Shown: one piece after another, positions 1 through 7,675 of the stretch | Layout: the number at the start of each line of letters is the position of its first letter | Numbering within the stretch: position 1 is the first letter of the stretch | Source of the DNA: Speluncibacter jeojiensis | GTDB taxonomy: Bacteria > Actinomycetota > Actinomycetes > Mycobacteriales > Mycobacteriaceae | Direction: 5' to 3' | Assembly (NCBI RefSeq): GCF_029589495.1 | Contig: NZ_JAAIVF010000002.1 | Location: forward strand, 248,001 to 312,000 | DNA: 64,000 bases | Position numbers and translations under genes: made by a program | The notes under the pieces: generated by a model | Databases searched by the model: none | Seen by the model: only the letters and a program-made list of their open reading frames with translations | What the model was told of the DNA's origin: nothing

Positions 1-241
1 CGCGGTACTCGCGCGCCATGTCATGGGCAGAAGGCGTCAGACCGGCCAGCGGCGGCCGCCGGAGGACCCAGGCGCCGTCGCCGTCGTCGGTGAGGCGGAA
101 GGTCAGGTTGGACTTTCCGCCCGACAATCGAGTGGCATGCAGGTTTCCGTCGAACACCACTCCCTGCTCGCGCAGGTATCCGCCCAGAGCCTCCAGATCA
201 ACAGCGGCGTCGACGCCGGGAACGGAGTCAGCGCCGGTCAT
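1..241 (-). CDS. Phosphotransferase family protein (ACAD10/11-type APH-like kinase), N-terminal part
   Basis: This gene runs off the left edge; about 80 N-terminal residues are visible. They include LSGGKSNLTFRL followed by WVLRRPPL, the usual N-lobe of the aminoglycoside-phosphotransferase-like kinases found fused to, or next to, ACAD10/11-type acyl-CoA dehydrogenases (FadE36-like proteins in mycobacteria). The ATG at 241 overlaps the stop of the upstream dehydrogenase (ATGA), so the two are translationally coupled. Known members phosphorylate 4-hydroxyacyl-CoAs so that the partner dehydrogenase can remove the phosphate. That function is inferred here, because the catalytic loop lies outside the window. 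Confidence 0.8.
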   Translation of the reverse strand, partial: MTGADSVPGVDAAVDLEALGGYLREQGVVFDGNLHATRLSGGKSNLTFRLTDDGDGAWVLRRPPLAGLTPSAHDMAREYR

Positions 242-1449
242 CGCTGCTGCTCCCGTGCCTCGGTGACCGCGCGGCGAACCGCGCGTTTGGCGATGGACCA
301 CCGATGCACCTCGGTGGGCCCGTCGTAGATCCGGAACGGGCGCACCTCGGCGAGCAGACGGCTCAACGGCAGATCCTCAGACACGCCCAGGCCGCCACAC
401 AACTGGATGCTCCGGTCGATGACCCGGAAGATGGCCTCCGCGCCGAACGCCTTGGCGATCGAGGTGGCGTCGGTGCCGAGGTCGCCCGCGTCGAGGTCGG
501 CGCAGGCCTTGAGCAGCAGGGCGCGGGTGGCCGCCAGGTCGATCTCGTTGTCGGCGATCATCTGCTGTGCCATGCCGAGGTCGCCCAGGCGCTCACCGAA
601 CAGGTGGCGCTCTGCGGCCCGCGCAAGGGTGATGTCCTGAGCTCGACGCGCCGACCCGAGCCAGCGCATGACGTGGGTCATCCGCGCCGGTCCGAGCCGT
701 ACCTGCGCGTACCGGTAGCCCCCGTCGACCTCGCCGAGGACCGCGGCGTCCGGCAGCGTCACCCCGTCGAAGACGACCTCGCAGTGTCCACCGACCATCG
801 ACCGATCGCTGGTGCGGATGTGGCGCCGCACCTCGATGCCCGGCGTACCGGCCGGGGCGAGGAACATCGTGGCCCCACCTCGATCGCCAGGCGAACCGGA
901 GGTCCGCGTCATGATGATGAAGAAACCCGCGCCGTCGGCGCCGGTGATGAAGACCTTTCGGCCGTCGATACGCCAGTTCCCGCCGGAGCGGGTCGCGGTG
1001 GTCGACAGTGCCGCGGGGTCGGCGCCGGCGCCGGGGGCGGGTTCCGTCATCGCGAAGGCCGATCGGATCTCGCCGCGGCACAGCGGTGCGAGGTAGCGCT
1101 CCTTCTGCTCCGGCGACGCGATGTGCGCGAGCATGTGCATGTTGCCCTCGTCGGGTGCGGCGATGTTCAGCGCCGTGGGCCCGAACACCGAATACCCGGC
1201 TTCCTCGAAAACAGCGGCGCGGTCGCGCATGTCGAGCCCGTGGCCGCCGAACTCGGTCGGCGCATGGGGAGCGAACACACCGGCTTCGCGTGCCTGCTGC
1301 TGGATGCGTTCACGGAACACATCGCCGCCGGCAGCGTTGATGTCGCCTCCGTGGGCGTCCTCCAATTGCAGGATCGCGCCTCGGATGAACTCTCGCGTGC
1401 GCTCGGCCAGCCGCGCGGCACCGGGGGTGGGCGTGAAATCGATCGGCAT
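238..1449 (-). CDS. Acyl-CoA dehydrogenase, ACAD10/11-like
   Basis: 403-residue FAD-dependent acyl-CoA dehydrogenase with the usual N-terminal helical, beta-barrel and C-terminal helical domains. The middle holds AFAMTEPAPGAGADP (flavin/substrate region) and RLGPARMTHVMR, which is typical of the ACAD10/11 branch. Near the C-terminus, RIYDGPTEVHR has Asp where medium-chain enzymes have the catalytic Glu, again as in ACAD10/11. The start at 1449 is preferred over an in-frame ATG at 1458 because GGAG lies at useful spacing only for the former. A perfect palindrome sits just upstream, and the next gene is the cognate phosphotransferase. Substrate range is not visible; a 4-hydroxyacyl-CoA or medium/long-chain role is inferred. 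Confidence 0.85.
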   Translation of the reverse strand: MPIDFTPTPGAARLAERTREFIRGAILQLEDAHGGDINAAGGDVFRERIQQQAREAGVFAPHAPTEFGGHGLDMRDRAAVFEEAGYSVFGPTALNIAAPDEGNMHMLAHIASPEQKERYLAPLCRGEIRSAFAMTEPAPGAGADPAALSTTATRSGGNWRIDGRKVFITGADGAGFFIIMTRTSGSPGDRGGATMFLAPAGTPGIEVRRHIRTSDRSMVGGHCEVVFDGVTLPDAAVLGEVDGGYRYAQVRLGPARMTHVMRWLGSARRAQDITLARAAERHLFGERLGDLGMAQQMIADNEIDLAATRALLLKACADLDAGDLGTDATSIAKAFGAEAIFRVIDRSIQLCGGLGVSEDLPLSRLLAEVRPFRIYDGPTEVHRWSIAKRAVRRAVTEAREQQR

Positions 1450-1462
1450 AGGCTCCATCTCC

Positions 1463-1492
1463 AGACCGACCGAGCGATCGCTCGGTCGGTCT
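1463..1492. promoter_or_regulatory. Perfect 30-bp palindrome, probable TetR operator
   Basis: AGACCGACCGAGCGA is followed directly by its exact reverse complement. The centre AGCGATCGCT and the flanking ACCGACCG/CGGTCGGT arms resemble operators of TetR-family fatty-acid regulators. It ends about 13 bp before the acyl-CoA dehydrogenase start, so a bound repressor would cover the promoter or leader. The TetR gene ending at 1574 is the obvious candidate ligand-responsive repressor; this link is inferred from position. Confidence 0.75.
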
Positions 1493-1573
1493 GAAGATGT
1501 CAGAAGGTCGCCGTGGTGTCAACCGCCGGGACTCGTCTGGTTGCGGGCTGTGTAGTCCAGCCGTGTTGCGGTG

Positions 1574-2194
1574 CTACTCGGGCCGTGGAGCGATGCCGTC
1601 GACATCGGCGCCGATGATCCGGCGCGCGAACTCTCCGTAGCGATCGACGATCTGTTCTGCGGAGAGCGGACCGTCGGGCCGATACCAGTCGGCCACCGAA
1701 ACGCAGAGGGACGCCACCGCGCGCGCCGCCTCGGTGGGGTGTCGGCAAGCGAAAGCCCCTGTCGCCGCACCCTGTTCGATGATCTCTCGAACCAGCCTCT
1801 GCTGCATATCACGCTGTGCTACATGAGCTTTCAGGACCGGCTCGTCCATGCTTCGCATTTCGGTCGACGCGACGAACGCGTCGTCGCGCCGCTCCATGTG
1901 AAAGCGCAGCAGAGCTTCGACGACGTTGCCGAATCGGCCGTCGGGGCTGCCATCGGAGGCGGCATCGGCGGCGCGGGTGTGCGTGAGCATCTGATTCATC
2001 GCGTGGGTAACCAGCGCGTCGAGGATGACCTGTTTGGAGGGATAGTGGTGATAGAGCCCCGGTACCGACAGGCCGGCACTGTCCGCGATGGCCCGAATGG
2101 ATGTGCCGTGGTAGCCGTGAATGGCGAAAAGTTCCCGGGCGGCGCGCAGCGGTGCCGCGAGATCGTCGCACGAGAAGTCTCGCCAGTCCTGCAC
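1574..2194 (-). CDS. TetR/AcrR family transcriptional regulator
   Basis: About 206 residues. The N-terminal helix-turn-helix is clear (FAIHGYHGTSIRAIADSAG, then LSVPGLYHHYPSKQVIL), followed by a variable helical ligand domain of normal length. A GTG at 2194 is chosen because GGAGGG lies six bases upstream; an ATG at 2209 in the same frame has no such site. It is transcribed in the same direction as the acyl-CoA dehydrogenase and ends 125 bp before that start, where the 30-bp palindrome lies. It most likely represses that pair in response to an acyl-CoA. The ligand is unknown. Confidence 0.85.
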   Translation of the reverse strand: MQDWRDFSCDDLAAPLRAARELFAIHGYHGTSIRAIADSAGLSVPGLYHHYPSKQVILDALVTHAMNQMLTHTRAADAASDGSPDGRFGNVVEALLRFHMERRDDAFVASTEMRSMDEPVLKAHVAQRDMQQRLVREIIEQGAATGAFACRHPTEAARAVASLCVSVADWYRPDGPLSAEQIVDRYGEFARRIIGADVDGIAPRPE

Positions 2195-2520
2195 TGTCAC
2201 CCTCCGCATGCCAAATAGACGCTTGCGCAGCGTACCCGCGTCGAGGCAGGCCGGGGAGAGTCCCTGGGGTGGCGGGCTTCGGCTCAGCTGCGACACCGCG
2301 GCGTCAGCTATCTGTCATCTCGTCTGCAGAGATCTCCAGCATCGCTCGACAGCGGCACGGCTTCTCCCTCGAGTTCCAGTGGGCCTCGGGCGGTGAAGGT
2401 CTCAATCACCGTGACCACCACGGCCATCGCCCAACCAATCGGCTTGACAAGGATTCTGGATATCACTGTGCTCTCCATACCTGAGGGTTCCTGTGCATTG
2501 GAACGCGCTGGTGATTGCGC
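2195..2520. other. Intergenic region between thiolase and TetR genes
   Basis: About 325 bases with no convincing gene. It should hold the TetR promoter and the end of the thiolase operon. I see a TTGACA at 2444-2449 on the plus strand but no matching -10 at proper spacing, and no strong terminator hairpin. Confidence 0.4.
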
Positions 2521-3681
2521 TTATGCATTCGGAGCAAGATTTTCGAACACCGTGGCATTGGCCATGCCCCCGCCCTCACACATGGTTTGCAGCCCGTATC
2601 GGATGCCTTCCGCACGCAGGTGGTGGACAAGTGTGGCGGCCAGTCGTGCGCCCGATCCACCGAGCGGATGGCCGAGCGCGATCGCGCCACCGAGGGGGTT
2701 CACCCGTTGCTCGTCGACGCCGGTCGTCCTCAGCCAGGCCCCCACCACGCTCGCGAACGCCTCGTTGACCTCGAACGCGCCGATGTCCTCGAGAGTCAGG
2801 CCGGCACGCTCGAGCACCCGCTCGGTCGCGGGAATGGGGCCGCCGAGCATTTCAACAGGATCGGATCCGACCACTGTCGCGGTGTGCACCCGCGCGAGCG
2901 GTGTCAGCCCCAGCTGCCGGGCCCGCTCCCCCGACATCACCAGCAGCGCAGCAGCACCGTCGGAGATCTGCGACGCGTTGCCCGCGGTGATGCGGCCGCC
3001 CGGGAAAACCGGGTCCAACTGGCCGAGCTTCTCGAAGGTCGAGGAGCGGCGAACGCCCTCGTCTGCCTCCAACTTCGTCCCGTCGGGCAGCGTGACGGGG
3101 ACGACCTCGCCGGTGAATCGGCCCTCGTCGACCGCCTGGGCGGCTCGCTGGTGCGAGCGCAGGGCGTACTCGTCGAGCCAGGTGCGGTTCAGCTCGTACT
3201 TGGTGGCGAGGGATTCGGCACCGCGAATCTGGTTGAACTCGATGCCGTCGTAACGCTGCTTGATCGCATCGCTGTACGCGTCGCCGAGGCCGACACGCCG
3301 CGCCGATCCCATCGGGATCCGGGTCATCGACTCGACGCCGCCGGCGACCGCGATCTCGTACTGGCCGGAGATCACGCCCGCGGCTGCGAAGTGCAATGCC
3401 TGCTGGCTTGATCCGCACTGACGCTCGACCGTCGTGCCGGGCACAGACTCCGGCCAACCCGCGGCGAGGACGGCATTGCGGGCGATGTTGCCGGCCTGCT
3501 CGCCGACCTGGCCGACGCAACCCCATACAACGTCGTCGACCAGGCCTGCGTCGATGCCCGTCCGGTCGAGCAGTGCCATCAGGACGGTGGCGGACAGGTC
3601 GACGGGGTGAACCTCCGCCAGACCGCCCTTGCGGCGCCCGACCGGGCTCCGGACGGCGTCGACGATGACTGCATCACGCAT
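2521..3681 (-). CDS. Thiolase family protein (acetyl-CoA C-acyltransferase)
   Basis: 386 residues, full thiolase length. The acyl-accepting cysteine is in ERQCGSSQQ (Cys89); the C-terminal catalytic motifs GHPLGGSGAR (His) and CEGGGMANA (Cys) are both present. It would catalyse the last step of beta-oxidation, splitting 3-ketoacyl-CoA with CoA. It is the final gene of the minus-strand operon that begins at the MFS transporter near 8982. Chain-length preference cannot be read from sequence. This gene may also serve the operon at 29950, whose own thiolase is destroyed. Confidence 0.92.
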   Translation of the reverse strand: MRDAVIVDAVRSPVGRRKGGLAEVHPVDLSATVLMALLDRTGIDAGLVDDVVWGCVGQVGEQAGNIARNAVLAAGWPESVPGTTVERQCGSSQQALHFAAAGVISGQYEIAVAGGVESMTRIPMGSARRVGLGDAYSDAIKQRYDGIEFNQIRGAESLATKYELNRTWLDEYALRSHQRAAQAVDEGRFTGEVVPVTLPDGTKLEADEGVRRSSTFEKLGQLDPVFPGGRITAGNASQISDGAAALLVMSGERARQLGLTPLARVHTATVVGSDPVEMLGGPIPATERVLERAGLTLEDIGAFEVNEAFASVVGAWLRTTGVDEQRVNPLGGAIALGHPLGGSGARLAATLVHHLRAEGIRYGLQTMCEGGGMANATVFENLAPNA

Positions 3682-3711
3682 GGTGTGTTCCTGTTCTGTC
3701 GTTCTCGGTGC

Positions 3712-4491
3712 TCACGTCGCGGTCCAGACCGGGGTGCGGCGCTCGGTGAACGCGGCCGCACCCTCACGGGCATCGTTCGAGCCGAACACCGGCATCACGA
3801 TCTCCCGGGTCCGGTCGAAGGTCTCGTCGGCCGCCCAGCCGGGGGATTCGTCGACGACCTTCTTGCTGGCCCGCACCGCGAGCGGGCCGTTGGCGGCGAT
3901 CTCCTCGGCGAGGTCGAGGGCGGCGGCGAGTACCTCGCCTTCGGGTGCAAGCCGGTTCACCAGGCCGTGTGGGTGCAACTGCTCGGCCGTCTTCGATGCG
4001 CCGGTGAGGATCATCTCCAGCGCGATCGCGCGCGGTAGTCGCGCCGGCAGCCGGAACAACCCGCCCGCGGCGGCGACCAGGCCACGCCGCACCTCCGGCA
4101 GCCCGAATGTGGCCGTCCTGGCGGCGACGACGAGGTCGGCCGCCAGGACGATCTCGAACCCGCCGGCGAGGGCGGGGCCGTCGACGGCGGCGATCAGAGG
4201 CTTGGCCGGTGTCGTCTCGACCAACCCGGCGAACCCGCGACCCTCGACGCGAGGGCTCTCACCCCGCAGAAAGGCCTTGAGATCCATTCCGGCGCAGAAG
4301 AACCCACCGGAACCGGCGAGCACACCCACGCTGAGCTCGGGATCGCCGTCGAGCAGGTCCATCGCCGCGGCGATCGCGGCGGCGACCGCGCCGTTGACCG
4401 CGTTGCGGGCCTGCGGACGGTTCAGCGTCACCACCAGCACGCGGCCGCGCCGCTCCGTCAGGACGACCGGAGTCGTGGCCTCGTCGGTCAT
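3712..4491 (-). CDS. Enoyl-CoA hydratase/isomerase (crotonase) family protein
   Basis: 259 residues with the crotonase fold. LVVTLNRPQARNAVN opens the domain, FFCAGMDLKAF forms the CoA/oxyanion site, and ALAGGFEIVLAADLVVAA with FGLPEVRRGL carries the region of the catalytic glutamates. It probably hydrates the 2-enoyl-CoA made by the dehydrogenase encoded upstream. The start overlaps the end of the preceding SDR gene by four bases (ATGA), indicating coupling in one operon. Some crotonases are isomerases or hydrolases, so the exact reaction is inferred from context. Confidence 0.88.
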   Translation of the reverse strand: MTDEATTPVVLTERRGRVLVVTLNRPQARNAVNGAVAAAIAAAMDLLDGDPELSVGVLAGSGGFFCAGMDLKAFLRGESPRVEGRGFAGLVETTPAKPLIAAVDGPALAGGFEIVLAADLVVAARTATFGLPEVRRGLVAAAGGLFRLPARLPRAIALEMILTGASKTAEQLHPHGLVNRLAPEGEVLAAALDLAEEIAANGPLAVRASKKVVDESPGWAADETFDRTREIVMPVFGSNDAREGAAAFTERRTPVWTAT

Positions 4492-5252
4492 CGGGGCGCC
4501 ATCCGGATCGCGCCGTCGAGACGGATGGTCTCGCCGTTGAGCATGCCGTTGGAGACGATGTGCTCGGCCAGCGCGGCGAACTCGGACGGCTCGCCGAGTC
4601 GCTGCGGGTGCGGGACCGCCGCGGCCAGCGCGTCGCGGATGTCGTCGCGGGCATTGAGCAGCAGCGGCGTGGCGAACACGCCCGGCGCGATCGTGTTGAC
4701 CCGGATCCCGACGCTGGCGAGGTCGCGCGCGGCGGGAAGCGTCATGCCGACGACGCCGGCCTTGGAGGTGGCGTAGTTGATCTGCCCGATCTGCCCCTCG
4801 TAGGCGGCCACGGAGGCGGTGAGCACGATCGCGCCGCGGTCGCCGTCGAGAATCTCGTTGACGGCCATCGTCTGGGCCGCGTAGCGCAGCACGTTGAACG
4901 TGCCGATCACGTTGAGCCGGATCACCGACTCGAACGGTTCGAGGTCGGTGGCCTTGCCGGCCTTGTCGAGGATGCGCATCGGCTTGCCGCGTCCGGCGCA
5001 GTGCACGACTGCACGCACCGGGCCGCGCTCGGCGGCGGCGGCGAACGCGGCGGCGACCGCCTCGGAGTCGGTCACGTCGGTGGGTACGAAGGTGGCGGCC
5101 GGGCCCAGCGCCTCGGCCTGCTCGGCGCCGGGGGAGCCGGGCAGGTCGAGCAGGGTGACGGTGGCGCCGGACTCGACCAGTCGGGTGGCGGTGGCCAGGC
5201 CGAGGCCGGAGGCGCCTCCGGTGACGACGGCGCCCAAGTCCTTGATCTGCAT
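4488..5252 (-). CDS. SDR family oxidoreductase, HSD17B10-like 3-hydroxyacyl-CoA dehydrogenase
   Basis: 254 residues. TGGASGLGLAT near the N-terminus is the Rossmann nucleotide motif, DLPG after beta-2 suggests NAD preference, and YATSKAG is the catalytic YxxxK. The C-terminal end resembles type-10 17-beta-hydroxysteroid/2-methyl-3-hydroxybutyryl-CoA dehydrogenases, which oxidise 3-hydroxyacyl-CoAs. The ATG at 5252 is taken as start; the longer upstream open frame only shadows the dehydrogenase gene. It sits between the acyl-CoA dehydrogenase and crotonase genes and fits the third step of beta-oxidation, possibly of a 2-methyl-branched substrate. Confidence 0.87.
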   Translation of the reverse strand: MQIKDLGAVVTGGASGLGLATATRLVESGATVTLLDLPGSPGAEQAEALGPAATFVPTDVTDSEAVAAAFAAAAERGPVRAVVHCAGRGKPMRILDKAGKATDLEPFESVIRLNVIGTFNVLRYAAQTMAVNEILDGDRGAIVLTASVAAYEGQIGQINYATSKAGVVGMTLPAARDLASVGIRVNTIAPGVFATPLLLNARDDIRDALAAAVPHPQRLGEPSEFAALAEHIVSNGMLNGETIRLDGAIRMAPR

Positions 5253-5287
5253 GGTGATTCGTCCTTCGGTGTTTTTCGAGTACGGGT

Positions 5288-6436
5288 CTAGATTCCGAGC
5301 GACTTCGAGATGACGCTCTTCATGACCTCGCTGGTGCCGCCGTAGATTCGGGTGACGCGGGCGTCGGCGTAGAGGCGGGCGATCGGGTACTCGGTCATGT
5401 AGCCGTAGCCGCCGTGCAGCTGCAGGCACTTGTCGATGACCCGGGCCTGCATCTCGGTGCAGAACAGCTTCACCTTCGCGGCGTCGGCCGCGGTGAGGGT
5501 GCCGTTGTCGAGAGCGATCAGCGCCTGGTCGACCATAGACTGCGCGGCCTGTAGCTCCGTCGCACACTCGGCGAGCACGAACTTGGTGTTCTGGAAGCTG
5601 GCCAGTGGCTTTCCGAACACCAGACGTTCCTGCGTGTACTCGACGGCCAGGTTCACGGCGGCGGTCGCCGTGGCCAGGCCGGTGATCGCGATCGACAGCC
5701 GTTCCTGCGGCAGGTTGTGGCCGAGCATGCCGAACGCCTTGCCCTCCTCGCCGAGCAGGTTCTGCGCCGGCACGCGGACGTTGTCGAACGTCAGCTCCGC
5801 GGTGTCGGACGACTTGATCCCGATCTTGTGCAGGTTCCGGCCGCGGATGAAGCCGGGCATGTCGCCCTCGACGACCAGCAGCGACAGGCCGTTGCGGCGG
5901 TTCTCGGCGTCCTTGGAGGTGCGCGCGACCACGATCACCAGGTCGGCGTTGATGCCGCCGGTGATGAACGTCTTGTTGCCGTTGAGGATGTAGTCGTCGC
6001 CGTCACGGACCGCGGTGGTGGCGACGCCCGCGAGGTCGGAGCCGATGCCGGGTTCGGTCATCGCGATCGAGCTCACCAGGGAGCCGTCGGCGAAGCCGGG
6101 GAACCAGCGCTCGCGCTGCTCCTCGTTGGCGTACTCCAGGAAGTACGGCAGCACCGTGTTCAGGTGCACCTGGAATCCGCCGAGAGACGCTGCCGCGTAA
6201 CCGATCTCCTCGTAGACCACGGTATTGAACAGGAAGCTGTCGATGCCGCCGCCGCCATACTGCTCGGGCACCTGCAGGCCGTTGATGCCGATCTCCGCGG
6301 TCTTGTAGTAGAAGTCGCGGGGGATGCAGCCGGCGTCCTCCCACTCGGGCATGTTCGGGGTGATCTCCTTGGCGACGAACTGCCGGACGGAGTCGCGGAA
6401 GGCTTCGTGGTCCTCGGTGAAAATGGTGCGCTGCAT
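5288..6436 (-). CDS. Acyl-CoA dehydrogenase family protein
   Basis: 382 residues, the standard acyl-CoA dehydrogenase length. SIAMTEPGIGSDLAG and FITGGINADLVIVVART mark the flavin-binding middle domain; the C-terminus has QLHGGYGYMTEYP and RIYGGTSEVMK. The last motif has Gly where medium-chain enzymes carry the catalytic Glu, so the base is probably elsewhere, as in long-chain and isovaleryl-CoA enzymes. GAAGGAA precedes the ATG at 6436. It would make the 2-enoyl-CoA in this operon. Confidence 0.9.
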   Translation of the reverse strand: MQRTIFTEDHEAFRDSVRQFVAKEITPNMPEWEDAGCIPRDFYYKTAEIGINGLQVPEQYGGGGIDSFLFNTVVYEEIGYAAASLGGFQVHLNTVLPYFLEYANEEQRERWFPGFADGSLVSSIAMTEPGIGSDLAGVATTAVRDGDDYILNGNKTFITGGINADLVIVVARTSKDAENRRNGLSLLVVEGDMPGFIRGRNLHKIGIKSSDTAELTFDNVRVPAQNLLGEEGKAFGMLGHNLPQERLSIAITGLATATAAVNLAVEYTQERLVFGKPLASFQNTKFVLAECATELQAAQSMVDQALIALDNGTLTAADAAKVKLFCTEMQARVIDKCLQLHGGYGYMTEYPIARLYADARVTRIYGGTSEVMKSVISKSLGI

Positions 6437-6487
6437 GATGATTCCTTCAAAGATGGTGGTGCGGGTGGTGAGGTGACGGGGCGTGCC

Positions 6488-7675
6488 CTAGCGCTGAACG
6501 ACGACACCGTCGGCGGCGAGGGCGTCGATCGCCTCGCCGGGGTAGCCGAGCTCGTTGAGCAGTTCGGCGGTGTGCTGACCCAGGTCGGGCGCACCCACCG
6601 TGGGCAGCTTCGGGATGCTCTCGAGGTGCCACGGCGCGCCCAGGGCGGTCGCGGGCATGCCGTCGGGGCGGCTGACCTCGATGAAGAGTCCGGCGGCCTC
6701 GACGTCGGGGCTGCGCAGCACCTCGGGATAGGTGTTGATGCGACCGGCGACGACGCCGTTGCCGGTCAGCATGCTCATCGCCTCGTCGCTGGTCATAGTC
6801 GCGAATGCGGAGTGCAACTCGACGAGCAGGGCGGGCTTGTTGCGAACCCGGGACGCGTTGTCGGCGAAGCGCGGGTCCTCGGCGAGCTCGGGCCTGCCCA
6901 GCAACCGGCACAGCCGGCTGAAGTGAACCTCGGAGTAGGCGGAGACCACCACGTTGCCGTCGCGGGTCGGCATGATGTCGGCCGCAGGCGCCACCGTCGG
7001 CTGCCCGTTGCCCATCCGCTTCGGCTCGACCCCGGTGACGAGGTACGCACCCCAGTTGGGCGTCTGCAGGTGCAGCGCAACCTCGAGCAGCGAGACCTCG
7101 ACGGTGTCGCCCTCCCCGGTGCGCAGGCGCCGGATGTAGGCAGCGAGAATGGCCTGGGCGCAGACGTAACCGGTTGCGGCGTCCACGATCTGGGCGCCGA
7201 CCTTCTGCGGCTCCCCGTCCCGCTCTCCGGTCACCCACATCAGGCCGCTCTCCGCCTGTGCGGCGATGTCGAGGCCGGCCCGGTTGCGGGACGGCCCGTG
7301 CAGGCCGAATCCGCTGACGGTGGCGTAGACCAGACGCGGGTGTGCGGTCCGCATGGCCGCGGCGCCGAGGCCGAGCGAGTCCATCACGCCGGGGCGCAGG
7401 TTCTGCACGACGATGTCGGCGTCGGCGATCAGCTGGCGGGCGATCTCCTGTCCGCGCGGATCCTTGAGGTCCAGCGCGATGGCGCGCTTGCCGCGGTTGT
7501 AGTTCTGGACCATGGCCTCGCCGTGCGGGCCGATCCCGCGGGCCGACTCTCCGTGCACCGGTTCGATCTTGATCACGTCGGCGCCGAGATCCACGAGGAC
7601 CTGGGTGGCGGCGGGGGCCGCGATGAACTGTCCGAAGTCGACGACGCGGACGCCGTCCAGGGGCTTGTCGATCAT
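6488..7675 (-). CDS. CaiB/BaiF family CoA-transferase (class III)
   Basis: 395 residues. LDGVRVVDFGQFIAAPAATQ and LGADVIKIEP are the family's N-terminal signature; NRAGLDIAAQAES carries the expected catalytic aspartate that forms the acyl-anhydride with the substrate. Class III transferases move CoA between carboxylic acids, for example from succinyl-CoA. It follows the MFS gene with an ATGA overlap, so an imported acid is probably activated here and passed to the acyl-CoA dehydrogenase. The donor and acceptor acids are not identifiable. Confidence 0.9.
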   Translation of the reverse strand: MIDKPLDGVRVVDFGQFIAAPAATQVLVDLGADVIKIEPVHGESARGIGPHGEAMVQNYNRGKRAIALDLKDPRGQEIARQLIADADIVVQNLRPGVMDSLGLGAAAMRTAHPRLVYATVSGFGLHGPSRNRAGLDIAAQAESGLMWVTGERDGEPQKVGAQIVDAATGYVCAQAILAAYIRRLRTGEGDTVEVSLLEVALHLQTPNWGAYLVTGVEPKRMGNGQPTVAPAADIMPTRDGNVVVSAYSEVHFSRLCRLLGRPELAEDPRFADNASRVRNKPALLVELHSAFATMTSDEAMSMLTGNGVVAGRINTYPEVLRSPDVEAAGLFIEVSRPDGMPATALGAPWHLESIPKLPTVGAPDLGQHTAELLNELGYPGEAIDALAADGVVVQR

